Below are positions 25,351-31,903 of a DNA stretch of 52,465 nt, in pieces. The DNA comes from Clostridia bacterium (GTDB taxonomy: Bacteria; Bacillota; Clostridia; Christensenellales; Borkfalkiaceae). The position numbers and the translations under genes were made by a program. Location of the stretch: contig CAAGGZ010000133.1 in the NCBI GenBank assembly GCA_900769545.1, forward strand, positions 1 through 52,465, given 5' to 3'. Positions within the stretch are counted from its first letter, which is position 1; each line of letters begins with the position of its first letter. The notes beneath the pieces are model-generated. The model was not told where the DNA came from. It did no database searches and saw only the letters and a list, made by a program, of their open reading frames with translations.

Positions 25351-26862
25351 GTGGAAAAAATCGGTATTATTGATTTGGGTTCGAACACAGCAAGACTGGT
25401 TATCGTCGATATGTTTGCCGATGGGCATTATATGGTCGTTGATGAATTGAAGGAGAGTGTTCGACTCGGTCAAGACATGGATAGAGACGGCTTTTTGAAG
25501 CCGCAAAGAATTGCGGAAACCATCAAAACGCTGAAAATGTTTAAACGGCTTTGCGACGCAAGCGGTGTAGAGAGAATTATCGCTGTGGGAACGGCGGCGG
25601 TTCGCCGCGCAAAAAACCAACGCTCGTTTTTAGACGAGATTCAGGTTAGTTGCAATATCACCATTCGCGTATTGTCCGAAGAGGAAGAAGCGTTTCTCGT
25701 TTACCGCGGCGTAATCAACTCGATGGATATTCCTAAGGGTTTGATTTTGGAAATCGGCGGCGGTAGCACGAAAATTATTTATTATAACAGAAGAAACGTG
25801 CTCAATTACGCGTCGTTGCCTTTTGGCGCGGTGACGTTGACGGATTTGTTTGCAAGCGACGCTTCTCCCGAGGAAGCCGCAAAGCACATAGAAGAATTTT
25901 TCACGGAGCATCTTAAAAAATTGCCTTGGTTGCAGGAAATTGACCCCGAAACGCAGATGATTGGCGTTGGCGGTTCGTTTAGAAACCTGTTCAAGATTAG
26001 TAAGCTTGTTCGTAAATATCCTTTGGATATGGCGCATAATTACAAAATGGCAGTAGAGGACTTTACGGGAATCTACGATATGTTAAAAGTTCTGGACGTT
26101 GATAAGCGTAAGAAGATTAAAGGGCTTTCCCCTGCAAGAGCGGACATTATGCCCGCTGCGTTAGCCATCGTGAAATCTTTTGTTTCGTATATGAATATCG
26201 AAACGTTTACCATCGGCGCAAGCGGTCTTAGAGAAGGTTTGATGGTGAACCAAGCGTTGCCTATTACACTGGAAAAACCCATTTCCGACGTGTTGACCTA
26301 TTCGTTGGACAGACTTATCAAATACCACGGCTGCGACGTGAAACACGTAGAACACGTATTGATGCTCTCCGTGCAGCTTTTCAAACAGCTCCGTGTGTTG
26401 CATAAATTCTCCCGTCAGTATCTCAAGGTACTGAAAATCGCGGCGAGCTTGCATGACTGCGGCAGAGCGTTGAAGTATTATAACCACGCAAGACATAGCT
26501 GGTATACGATACTCAGTTCCTCTATCAGCGGCGCAACGCACAGAGAAATTATTCTTGCGGCGTTTGTGGCAGGTTGTCACAACCGTGAGGACGTGCCGAT
26601 GATTGAGTGGCAGAAATATAAAGACATCGTTACGGAAGAAGATTTGGACGCAGTGAAGAAGTTGGGTGTGCTGCTTAGAATTGCAGAAAGCCTTGACAGA
26701 ACGCAATGCGGCGTGGTAACGGGTCTGAATTGCGACGTACTTGGGGATTCGGTAATTATGAAAACGATGGTGAACGGCGACGCGGCGCTGGAAATCAGAG
26801 ACGCAGAAGCGGCAAACCCCGAATTTAAAAAGGCGTTTAGAAAAAATCTCGAAATATTATAA
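25351..26862 (+). CDS. ppx: Ppx/GppA exopolyphosphatase family protein
   Basis: 503 residues with a GTG start preceded by AGAGGTAA. The N-terminal half is an ASKHA-fold phosphatase: IIDLGSNTARLVI, AVGTAAVRRAKN, LEIGGGSTKIIYY and GVGGSFRNL line the nucleotide/phosphate site. The C-terminal third contains an HD-type region (ASLHDCGRAL, YKDI). Family members degrade inorganic polyphosphate from the end or remove the 5'-phosphate of pppGpp; which applies here cannot be decided. It is followed after a hairpin by maf. Confidence 0.93.
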   Translation: MEKIGIIDLGSNTARLVIVDMFADGHYMVVDELKESVRLGQDMDRDGFLKPQRIAETIKTLKMFKRLCDASGVERIIAVGTAAVRRAKNQRSFLDEIQVSCNITIRVLSEEEEAFLVYRGVINSMDIPKGLILEIGGGSTKIIYYNRRNVLNYASLPFGAVTLTDLFASDASPEEAAKHIEEFFTEHLKKLPWLQEIDPETQMIGVGGSFRNLFKISKLVRKYPLDMAHNYKMAVEDFTGIYDMLKVLDVDKRKKIKGLSPARADIMPAALAIVKSFVSYMNIETFTIGASGLREGLMVNQALPITLEKPISDVLTYSLDRLIKYHGCDVKHVEHVLMLSVQLFKQLRVLHKFSRQYLKVLKIAASLHDCGRALKYYNHARHSWYTILSSSISGATHREIILAAFVAGCHNREDVPMIEWQKYKDIVTEEDLDAVKKLGVLLRIAESLDRTQCGVVTGLNCDVLGDSVIMKTMVNGDAALEIRDAEAANPEFKKAFRKNLEIL

Positions 26863-26869
26863 GACTTGG

Positions 26870-26899
26870 GTCGGAGTCGGGCAAAAGCTCGGCTCCGAC
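26870..26899 (+). terminator. Hairpin between ppx and maf
   Basis: Thirteen-bp stem GTCGGAGTCGGGC, AAAA loop, GCTCGGCTCCGAC (two G-U pairs). The following T tract is weak, so it may attenuate rather than stop transcription into maf. Confidence 0.6.
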
Positions 26900-26925
26900 T
26901 ATATGACTTTTTAGGAATAGTAAAA

Positions 26926-27513
26926 ATGGAATGGATTTTGGCAAGCGCGTCGCCAAGACGCAGAGAATTGCTTGCGGAATTGATAAAAGAGTTTGACGTT
27001 TTGCCTGCTTGCGGTGAGGAGCGCGTTGAAAAAGTTCCACCCAAAGAATTGGTGCAATCGCTCGCGGCGCAAAAAGCTGCGGAGATTTCTGCAATGGAAA
27101 TTGCTAAGGGAAAGCTGGTGCTTGGCTCGGATACGGTGGTCGTATTGGACGATGAAGTGCTCGGAAAGCCTAAGGATAAGGCGGACGCGGCGCGTATGTT
27201 GACGGCATTGTCGGGTAGGTCGCACCACGTATATACAGGCGTTTGCGTGACGTTGACAACAGAGGACGGTGTAAAGCGTTGGCTTGCGGCGGATGATACC
27301 GAAGTGGTGTTTGAGGAGCTTACCAAAGCGCAAATTGAGGCGTACGTTGCAACGGGCTCGCCTATGGATAAGGCAGGCGCATACGGGATTCAGGACGGCG
27401 GACTCGTCAAGGAAATCAAGGGGAGCTTTTCCAACGTAGTCGGATTGCCCTTAGAGCTTTGCAAACGCTTGTTTTTGGAAATACAGGAACAGTTGAACGT
27501 TCGGTTATTGTAA
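26926..27513 (+). CDS. maf: Maf family nucleotide pyrophosphatase
   Basis: 195 residues from ATG at 26926, with AGGAA 9 nt upstream; an earlier in-frame start would run through the ppx-maf hairpin. Maf proteins hydrolyse dTTP/UTP or modified nucleotides to the monophosphate and affect septum formation when overproduced. ASASPRRRELL, SDTVVVLDDEVLGKPKD and SPMDKAGAYGIQD are the three conserved blocks; the catalytic Asp is in SDTVV. It lies just before an MreB-like gene, as maf lies near mreB in B. subtilis and E. coli. Confidence 0.95.
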   Translation: MEWILASASPRRRELLAELIKEFDVLPACGEERVEKVPPKELVQSLAAQKAAEISAMEIAKGKLVLGSDTVVVLDDEVLGKPKDKADAARMLTALSGRSHHVYTGVCVTLTTEDGVKRWLAADDTEVVFEELTKAQIEAYVATGSPMDKAGAYGIQDGGLVKEIKGSFSNVVGLPLELCKRLFLEIQEQLNVRLL

Positions 27514-27558
27514 AAATAGATAAACGCATACCTGGTGGCTTTGTTTTTATAAAAGAGT

Positions 27559-27577
27559 GGGGCAGGTGCGAGTTGAA
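27559..27577 (+). repeat. GGGGCAGGTGCGAGTTGAA repeat copy
   Basis: Variant of the 12991-13008 family in the gap between maf and the MreB-like gene. Confidence 0.45.
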
Positions 27578-27623
27578 ATTTTATTGTGGGGATAATAGCA
27601 AAAGTAAAATAAGAGGTACGGAA

Positions 27624-28628
27624 ATGATAAAACTTGCGATCGATTTAGGGTCTTTAATGACAAAAATATACCGCGCGGACACGAACAATGGGGTCGTGTT
27701 GGCTGAGCCGTCCTGTGTGGCGGTCGTTGGCGACGCGCAGGAGATAAAAGCCATCGGTAAAGACGCGAAAAATTTGATAGGCAAGACGGCGGAGTTTACC
27801 AATATCTTATATCCCATTTACGAAGGGGAAATTGTGGATATGCGACTTGCTGCGGCAATGCTCAAGGAGTTTTTGTCCCGTATCGGTGTGAAAGCAGGGC
27901 TCTTAAAGCGCGCGCAAGTGCTCCTTAGTGTGCCTTGCGGAATTTCGGAAACGTCCTTAAATTTGTACAGGGTATTAGTGGAAGAATGTGGGCTTAGAAA
28001 GGTTTGGTTTGTAGAACAGCCCTATCTTGCGGCTTTAGGCGCAGGGGCAATAATGGGAGATCCCGTATTCTGTTTGGATATTGGCGGCGGCGTAGCAAAT
28101 GCGGCGGTGGTTTCTTCAGATGGGATTATTGCAGGGCTCTCTATCAATATCGGCGGTAATAATATGGACGCAAATATTATTACGAAAGTTTCCAATAAAA
28201 ATAAATTGCTTATCGGTACGTTGACGGCAGAACGTATTAAAAACGAAATCGGTACGCTGTCGCCTGTGGCGCGCGGCTCGATTGTGGCGGAGGGGAGCTC
28301 TACGGAGACCTATCAGCCGGCTTCAACGTCCGTACAGGCGACGGACATTATGGAATGTATACGCGTGTACGTGAAAAAGGTAGTGGAATATTCCACCTCG
28401 GTGCTTTGGAATTTGCCTGCGGAAGTAGCGGCGACGGTCAATCGCAACGGCGTATTTTTGTCGGGTGGGGTTATGAAAATTCCTTATGTGCCGCAGTATA
28501 TCGGCGCTCAACTTGGAATGCGTTACCGTGTGTATGAGGAGCCGCAATTTGCGACGGTGCTCGGCGGCGGCGTGTTGCTTCGGGATAAGGAGTTGTTGAC
28601 GCGTTTTGCGAAAAAATATACCGATTAA
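27624..28628 (+). CDS. Divergent MreB-like actin homologue
   Basis: 334 residues, the usual MreB length. Actin-type ATP-binding motifs: phosphate 1 KLAIDLGSLMTKIY (Asp6), phosphate 2 CLDIGGGVANAAVV and adenosine FLSGGVMKIPYVPQYI. MreB forms membrane-bound filaments that guide cell-wall synthesis in rods. The segment after phosphate 2 (LSINIGGNNMDANIITKVSNKNKLLIGTLTAERIKNEIG) matches MreB family layout. The start at MIKLAIDLG has AAGAGG upstream; the frame is open further back, but the sequence there is unlike the family. No mreC or mreD follows. It is more divergent than typical MreB, so Mbl- or MreBH-like roles are possible. Confidence 0.85.
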   Translation: MIKLAIDLGSLMTKIYRADTNNGVVLAEPSCVAVVGDAQEIKAIGKDAKNLIGKTAEFTNILYPIYEGEIVDMRLAAAMLKEFLSRIGVKAGLLKRAQVLLSVPCGISETSLNLYRVLVEECGLRKVWFVEQPYLAALGAGAIMGDPVFCLDIGGGVANAAVVSSDGIIAGLSINIGGNNMDANIITKVSNKNKLLIGTLTAERIKNEIGTLSPVARGSIVAEGSSTETYQPASTSVQATDIMECIRVYVKKVVEYSTSVLWNLPAEVAATVNRNGVFLSGGVMKIPYVPQYIGAQLGMRYRVYEEPQFATVLGGGVLLRDKELLTRFAKKYTD

Positions 28629-28649
28629 AGTGCAAAAAGTGTAGAAACG

Positions 28650-28682
28650 GAGCTGTAAACAGAAGTTTGCGGCTCTTTTTTT
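28650..28682 (+). terminator. Terminator of the MreB-like gene
   Basis: Eleven-bp stem GAGCTGTAAAC, AGAA loop, GTTTGCGGCTC (two G-U pairs) followed by TTTTTTT. Confidence 0.85.
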
Positions 28683-28768
28683 ATACTCAGAAACCCTTTA
28701 AAATAAAGGCGTGTAGCGTTTATTCCAAAAAAATTTAAAAAAAATATAAAAAATTTTTCAAAAACCCC

Positions 28769-28796
28769 TTGACAAATGAAAATTATCTGCTATAAT
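28769..28796 (+). promoter_or_regulatory. Strong promoter of the 650-nt RNA region
   Basis: TTGACA (28769-28774), 16-bp spacer, TATAAT (28791-28796): both hexamers match consensus, the strongest-looking promoter in the window. Transcription should start near 28803. A-rich DNA precedes the -35. Confidence 0.85.
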
Positions 28797-28961
28797 AAAG
28801 GTACAAAAAGAAAGAACGAAACAAAAAATGTTTAATTCTTTCATATTGTAGTAATGAGGAAAAGACCAATGAACGTATAGTTAGGTGTCGACAGAGGTCG
28901 ACAAAGTGCCGTAGGGATACGGCGAAAGAAAAAAATAAAGACAAGGAGGGTATGAAAAGCG

Positions 28962-28994
28962 ATGATTCCTTCCCATGAGGTAATCTCCCCCTGA
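28962..28994 (+). CDS. Possible 10-codon micropeptide 1
   Basis: ATG codes MIPSHEVISP and stops. AAGGAGGG lies 11 nt upstream. An overlapping frame from ATG at 28952 (MKSDDSFP) is too close to the purine run. It is listed only because the same hairpin-AGGAGG-ATGATT arrangement recurs twice downstream. Confidence 0.25.
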   Translation: MIPSHEVISP

Positions 28995-29096
28995 CAAGCT
29001 GCCGTGAAAGGATAAGGGAGTAAAAAGAAAAAAGAAACATTGAACACAAGCGGTCTGAAGAAAATCAGACGAATAAAATATAGGAGGTACACGATT

Positions 29097-29165
29097 ATGA
29101 TTCGCGCAACTCCAATTAGCATGTGTAAGCTTACAAACGAAGGAGATACTCCGACGTACACGTAA
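29097..29165 (+). CDS. Possible 22-codon micropeptide 2
   Basis: Codes MIRATPISMCKLTNEGDTPT plus two residues. TAGGAGG ends 9 nt before the ATG, an ideal site. The peptide is not hydrophobic and resembles no known leader or toxin. It could be an accident of a purine-rich structured RNA. Confidence 0.3.
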   Translation: MIRATPISMCKLTNEGDTPTYT

Positions 29166-29218
29166 GCAGCCGTAGGGATACGGCAAAAGTGAAAATTTGT
29201 TAAAGGAGGTACGGAGAA

Positions 29219-29275
29219 ATGATTCGTATACATTTGTCGGAACGGTACTTTAGCAAAAAAGGACAAGGAAGGTAA
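29219..29275 (+). CDS. Possible 18-codon micropeptide 3
   Basis: Codes MIRIHLSERYFSKKGQGR, a basic peptide. AAAGGAGG ends 9 nt before the ATG. It shares the MIR start with micropeptide 2. Confidence 0.3.
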   Translation: MIRIHLSERYFSKKGQGR

Positions 29276-29281
29276 ACTCCA

Positions 29282-29311
29282 ATGAACGTAATTAGTGAGG
29301 ACATCAAATAA
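29282..29311 (+). CDS. Possible 9-codon micropeptide 4
   Basis: Codes MNVISEDIK. AAGGAAGG is 10 nt upstream. The CCAATGAACGTA context also occurs at 28867 where the frame is only MNV-stop. Its 3' half overlaps the strand forming the AGGACATC/GATGTCTT helix, which argues for structure over coding. Confidence 0.2.
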   Translation: MNVISEDIK

Positions 29312-29420
29312 AAGGAAAGTAACCCGATCTATGCGGTGAGGATTCACTGGCGCGCAACTTTGGATTGCAAACAACGGGCGAAAAATAAAGAAGATGTCTT
29401 ACAATTGAATAAGGAGAAAT

Positions 29421-29457
29421 ATCCCTGCGGATTCCTTTCGCAGGGATTACTTTTATT
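29421..29457 (+). terminator. Terminator of the 650-nt RNA
   Basis: Nine-bp stem ATCCCTGCG/CGCAGGGAT with a 9-nt loop, then ACTTTTATTT. Confidence 0.85.
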
Positions 29458-29526
29458 TGGATATGAAAAAAGTTAATTATTTCACAAAATAGCTATAAAT
29501 TGTGGAACAAAAAATTAAAAAGGCTA

Positions 29527-29555
29527 TTGACAGAGTGGAAAAAGTATGATACAAT
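29527..29555 (+). promoter_or_regulatory. Promoter of the mini-lipoprotein
   Basis: TTGACA (29527-29532), 17-bp spacer, TACAAT (29550-29555), about 35 bp before the ATG. Confidence 0.8.
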
Positions 29556-29589
29556 AAGGATACTTAAATTTATTTGGAGGAGTTAAATT

Positions 29590-29790
29590 ATGAAAAAATT
29601 ACTTTGTGTTTTATTGGCTTTGACGACTGTTTGCGCATTTACGGCTTGTAAAGATGGTAAGTGTGATGATTGTAAGACAGAAGAAAATGTTAAAGTGTAT
29701 GAAACGAGTGATGGCGAAGAAGTTGAATATTGCCCTACTTGTTATGCAAAGGCAGTTGGTAACAACATTCTTGGCGGTCTTCTCGGCTAA
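29590..29790 (+). CDS. Small cysteine-rich (zinc-ribbon-like) lipoprotein
   Basis: 66 residues. Signal peptide MKKLLCVLLALTTVCAF with lipobox FTAC (lipidated Cys20). The mature part carries CDDC and CPTC separated by about 20 residues, the spacing of a treble-clef or zinc-ribbon knuckle, and ends GNNILGGLLG. It would be a small lipid-anchored protein outside the membrane that may bind a metal or carry disulfides; function unknown. GGAGGA 8 nt before the ATG, own promoter and terminator make this a single-gene unit. Confidence 0.75.
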   Translation: MKKLLCVLLALTTVCAFTACKDGKCDDCKTEENVKVYETSDGEEVEYCPTCYAKAVGNNILGGLLG

Positions 29791-29800
29791 TGAAAAACAA

Positions 29801-29842
29801 AAAGAAACAGACGAAGTGAATGCTTCGCCTGTTTTTCTTTTT
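29801..29842 (+). terminator. Terminator of the mini-lipoprotein
   Basis: Stem AAACAGACGAAG/CTTCGCCTGTTT (one mismatch), 6-nt loop, T tract. Confidence 0.8.
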
Positions 29843-29850
29843 AACGAATA

Positions 29851-29936
29851 GACAGGTGTGCGATGAAAATAAAAACAGCGCACCGTGTATGGAATGAAAA
29901 TAAAAGGGCAGGTATGCGTTGAACGCACACCTGCCT
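29851..29936 (+). repeat. Cluster of GGCAGGTATGCG repeats forming a palindrome
   Basis: One copy at 29851-29866 (GACAGGTGTGCGATGA). At 29907-29935 two copies face each other: GGCAGGTATGCGT, TGA, ACGCACACCTGCC, a 13-bp stem with one mismatch. The remainder of the 389-bp gap up to glyS holds a GCTGAC-GTTT-GTCAGC hairpin (29953-29968) and the two 63-nt direct repeats. Confidence 0.65.
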
Positions 29937-30017
29937 ATGCTTTTTGGTGAATAGCTGACGTTTGTCAGCGTGAATTTTCGTTTTGCCGCCGTTGTGGCTA
30001 AAGTTTATATTTTTAGT

Positions 30018-30080
30018 TTGGTAACGACTAAGCAATTAGTTTCGACCCAGAAAAATAGAAAGTCTGGGTGCAGGCTCAGC
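30018..30080. repeat. 63-nt direct repeat, copy 1
   Basis: Begins TTGGTAACGACTAAGCAATT and ends GGGTGCAGGCTCAGC, with an internal hairpin CCCAGA...TCTGGG. It differs from the copy at 30113-30175 at about two positions. Confidence 0.9.
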
Positions 30081-30112
30081 GAAGAATAAAAAGTCAATTT
30101 ATTCAGCAAAGC

Positions 30113-30175
30113 TTGGTAACGACTAAGCAATTAGCTTCGACCCAGAAAGATAGAAAGTCTGGGTGCAGGCTCAGC
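30113..30175. repeat. 63-nt direct repeat, copy 2
   Basis: Nearly identical to 30018-30080, at a 95-bp period, ending 5 bp from the glyS stop codon. The 32-bp spacer does not belong to the repeat. Duplicated small RNA, protein site or repeat unit are all possible. Confidence 0.9.
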
Positions 30176-30179
30176 CTGC

Positions 30180-31580
30180 TTAGAAGTCGATTTTTTCTTC
30201 AATGTACTTGATTGCTTCGTCAACGGACACACGAATCTGTTCCATCGTATCACGGTCACGAACGGTAACCGTATTGTTATCCAACGTCTCAAAGTCAATC
30301 GTTACGCAGAACGGCGTACCGATTTCGTCCTGACGGCGGTAACGCTTCCCGATAGAACCCGTAACGTCATACGTTGCAGGGAATTTTTTGAGCATTTTCG
30401 CGTAAATCTCGTCCGCTTTTTCAGAAAGATTCTTCTGCAAAGGCAATACCGCGCATTTATAAGGCGCAAGGAAAGGATGTAAACGAAGTACGGTACGAAT
30501 ATCGTTCTTTTCTGCGTCCACAACTTCCTCGTCATAAGCGTCCGTGAGGAATGCAAGCACTACACGGTCGGCGCCCAAAGAGGGTTCGACAACATAGGGT
30601 ACATATCTTTCGTTGGTAACGGGATCAAGATAGGTGATAGGCTTTCCGCATTCCTTTGCGTGCTGCGAAAGGTCGTAGTCCGTTCTGTCAGCGATACCCC
30701 AAAGCTCACCCCAGCCGAATGCAAATTTATACTCAAAGTCCGTCGTAGCTTTAGAATAGAAGCAAAGCTCTTCGGGGGAGTGGTCTCTAAGGTGCAAGTT
30801 TTCTTCTTTCATACCGAGCGAAAGAAGCCAGTTTTTACAATAATCTTTCCAGTATGCGAACCATTCAAGGTCGGTGCCGGGCTTACAGAAAAATTCAAGC
30901 TCCATTTGTTCAAATTCACGGGTACGGAACGTAAAGTTCCCGGGCGTGATTTCGTTACGGAAGGATTTACCAATCTGACCGATACCGAAAGGCACGCGCA
31001 TACGCGTGGAACGCTGTACGTTTTCAAAGTTTACGAAAATACCCTGCGCCGTTTCGGGACGAAGATAAACGGTGTTTGCGCTGTCTTCGGTTACGCCCTG
31101 GAAGGTCTTGAACATGAGGTTGAACTTACGAATAGACGTGAAATCGGAGTTTCCGCAGATAGGACAAACGATTTTATGCTCGGTAATGAACGCTTCCAAA
31201 GCGTCGTTATCCATTGCTTCTACTTTAACGTCCAAACCTTTCTTTGCAACGTAGTTTTCTACAAGATTATCCGCGCGGTGACGGGCTTTACAGCTCTTAC
31301 AGTCCATCAAAGGGTCGGAGAATCCGCCAAGATGCCCCGAAGCCTGCCAAGTGCGGGTATTCATAAGGATAGCACAGTCCACGCCCGTGTTGTAGGGGTT
31401 TTCCTGAATGAATTTCTTCCACCATGCTTTTTTAACGTTATTTTTGAGCTCTACCCCCAAAGGGCCGTAGTCCCAAGTATTTGCCAAGCCCCCGTAAATT
31501 TCACTGCCGGGGAAAATAAAGCCTCTGTTTTTGCAAAGGGAAACGAGTTTTTCCATCGTAACCGCTCTCTTTTCTGCCAT
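30180..31580 (-). CDS. glyS: Glycyl-tRNA synthetase, single-chain (alpha2) type
   Basis: 466 residues from ATG at 31580 (MAEKRAVTMEKLVSLCKNRG), with AGGAG 8 nt upstream; the frame opens 8 codons earlier at a TTG lacking such a site. A class II synthetase of the archaeal/eukaryotic-like type, not the bacterial alpha2beta2 type. Motif 2 region FRNEITPGNFTFRTREFEQMELEFFC and motif 3 EPSLGADRVVLAFL are intact; the C-terminal anticodon-binding domain starts near 370. A zinc-binding insertion is suggested by CKSCKARH and CPICGNS. It is transcribed from its own promoter. Confidence 0.97.
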   Translation of the reverse strand: MAEKRAVTMEKLVSLCKNRGFIFPGSEIYGGLANTWDYGPLGVELKNNVKKAWWKKFIQENPYNTGVDCAILMNTRTWQASGHLGGFSDPLMDCKSCKARHRADNLVENYVAKKGLDVKVEAMDNDALEAFITEHKIVCPICGNSDFTSIRKFNLMFKTFQGVTEDSANTVYLRPETAQGIFVNFENVQRSTRMRVPFGIGQIGKSFRNEITPGNFTFRTREFEQMELEFFCKPGTDLEWFAYWKDYCKNWLLSLGMKEENLHLRDHSPEELCFYSKATTDFEYKFAFGWGELWGIADRTDYDLSQHAKECGKPITYLDPVTNERYVPYVVEPSLGADRVVLAFLTDAYDEEVVDAEKNDIRTVLRLHPFLAPYKCAVLPLQKNLSEKADEIYAKMLKKFPATYDVTGSIGKRYRRQDEIGTPFCVTIDFETLDNNTVTVRDRDTMEQIRVSVDEAIKYIEEKIDF

Positions 31581-31621
31581 AACCGTATCTCCTATGTTTT
31601 TCAAAAATTTTATACACAGCT

Positions 31622-31651
31622 ATTATACGATATTTTTGCCGTGCAAGTCAA
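31622..31651 (-). promoter_or_regulatory. glyS promoter
   Basis: Minus strand TTGACT (31646-31651), 18-bp spacer, TATAAT (31622-31627). The leader is only about 35 nt, too short for a T-box. Confidence 0.75.
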
Positions 31652-31774
31652 ATGTTTTTAAGGTTTTACACGGGGAAAGCCAAAGAAAATCTTCGCAAGT
31701 GGAAAAAATTACAAAAAGCAGAAAATTTTTTTACGTTTTATGCAAAAAAATTAAGAAAAAATCCGTCGTTTCTA

Positions 31775-31803
31775 TTCCATTTTTCAAAAATATATGTTAT
31801 AAT
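31775..31803 (+). promoter_or_regulatory. fhs promoter (extended -10)
   Basis: TATAAT (31798-31803) with an upstream TG (TGTTATAAT) and a poor -35 (TTCCAT). The leader of about 95 nt has a GCGCC/GGCGC stem (31827-31831 with 31853-31857); no known riboswitch was recognised. Confidence 0.6.
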
Positions 31804-31903
31804 GTTATAAGCGAGAATGTATTATAGCGCCCAAATCTGCTTTTTTAGGAGCGGCGCAACGGTTCTCTGTGGCAACGTCTTAATTATCTTACAGGAGAAA
31901 AGT

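Larger units (their letters stand above)
28803..29457 (+). ncRNA. Candidate large structured RNA / micropeptide array (unknown class)
   Basis: About 650 nt between a consensus promoter and an intrinsic terminator, with no ORF above 22 codons on this strand. Hairpins seen: GTCGAC-AGAG-GTCGAC (28887-28902), GCCGTA-GGGA-TACGGC (28908-28923 and again 29169-29184, GNRA-type loop), GTCTGA-AGAAAA-TCAGAC (29053-29070). Each of the last three is followed about 12-20 nt later by a purine run with AGGAGG and then ATGATTC (28962, 29097, 29219). At the 3' end, AGGACATC (29298-29305) pairs with GATGTCTT (29393-29400) around CCCG (29323-29326)/CGGG (29375-29378), which encloses GTGA-GGAT-TCAC and GCAA-CTTTGGA-TTGC: a three-way junction. 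It could belong to a known large-RNA class (ROOL, GOLLD, OLE); I cannot assign it. RNase P RNA, tmRNA and group II intron cores were not recognised. Confidence 0.6.

Noticed and set aside
28908..28923. Resemblance of GCCGTAGGGATACGGC to part of group II intron domain V
   Set aside because: No AGC triad, no bulge or GAAA-capped 34-nt hairpin, no boundary motifs and no reverse transcriptase.
28841..29374. 177-codon minus-strand frame across the RNA region
   Set aside because: Phe/Leu-rich product of a purine-rich opposite strand, no ribosome site, and the promoter and terminator point the other way.
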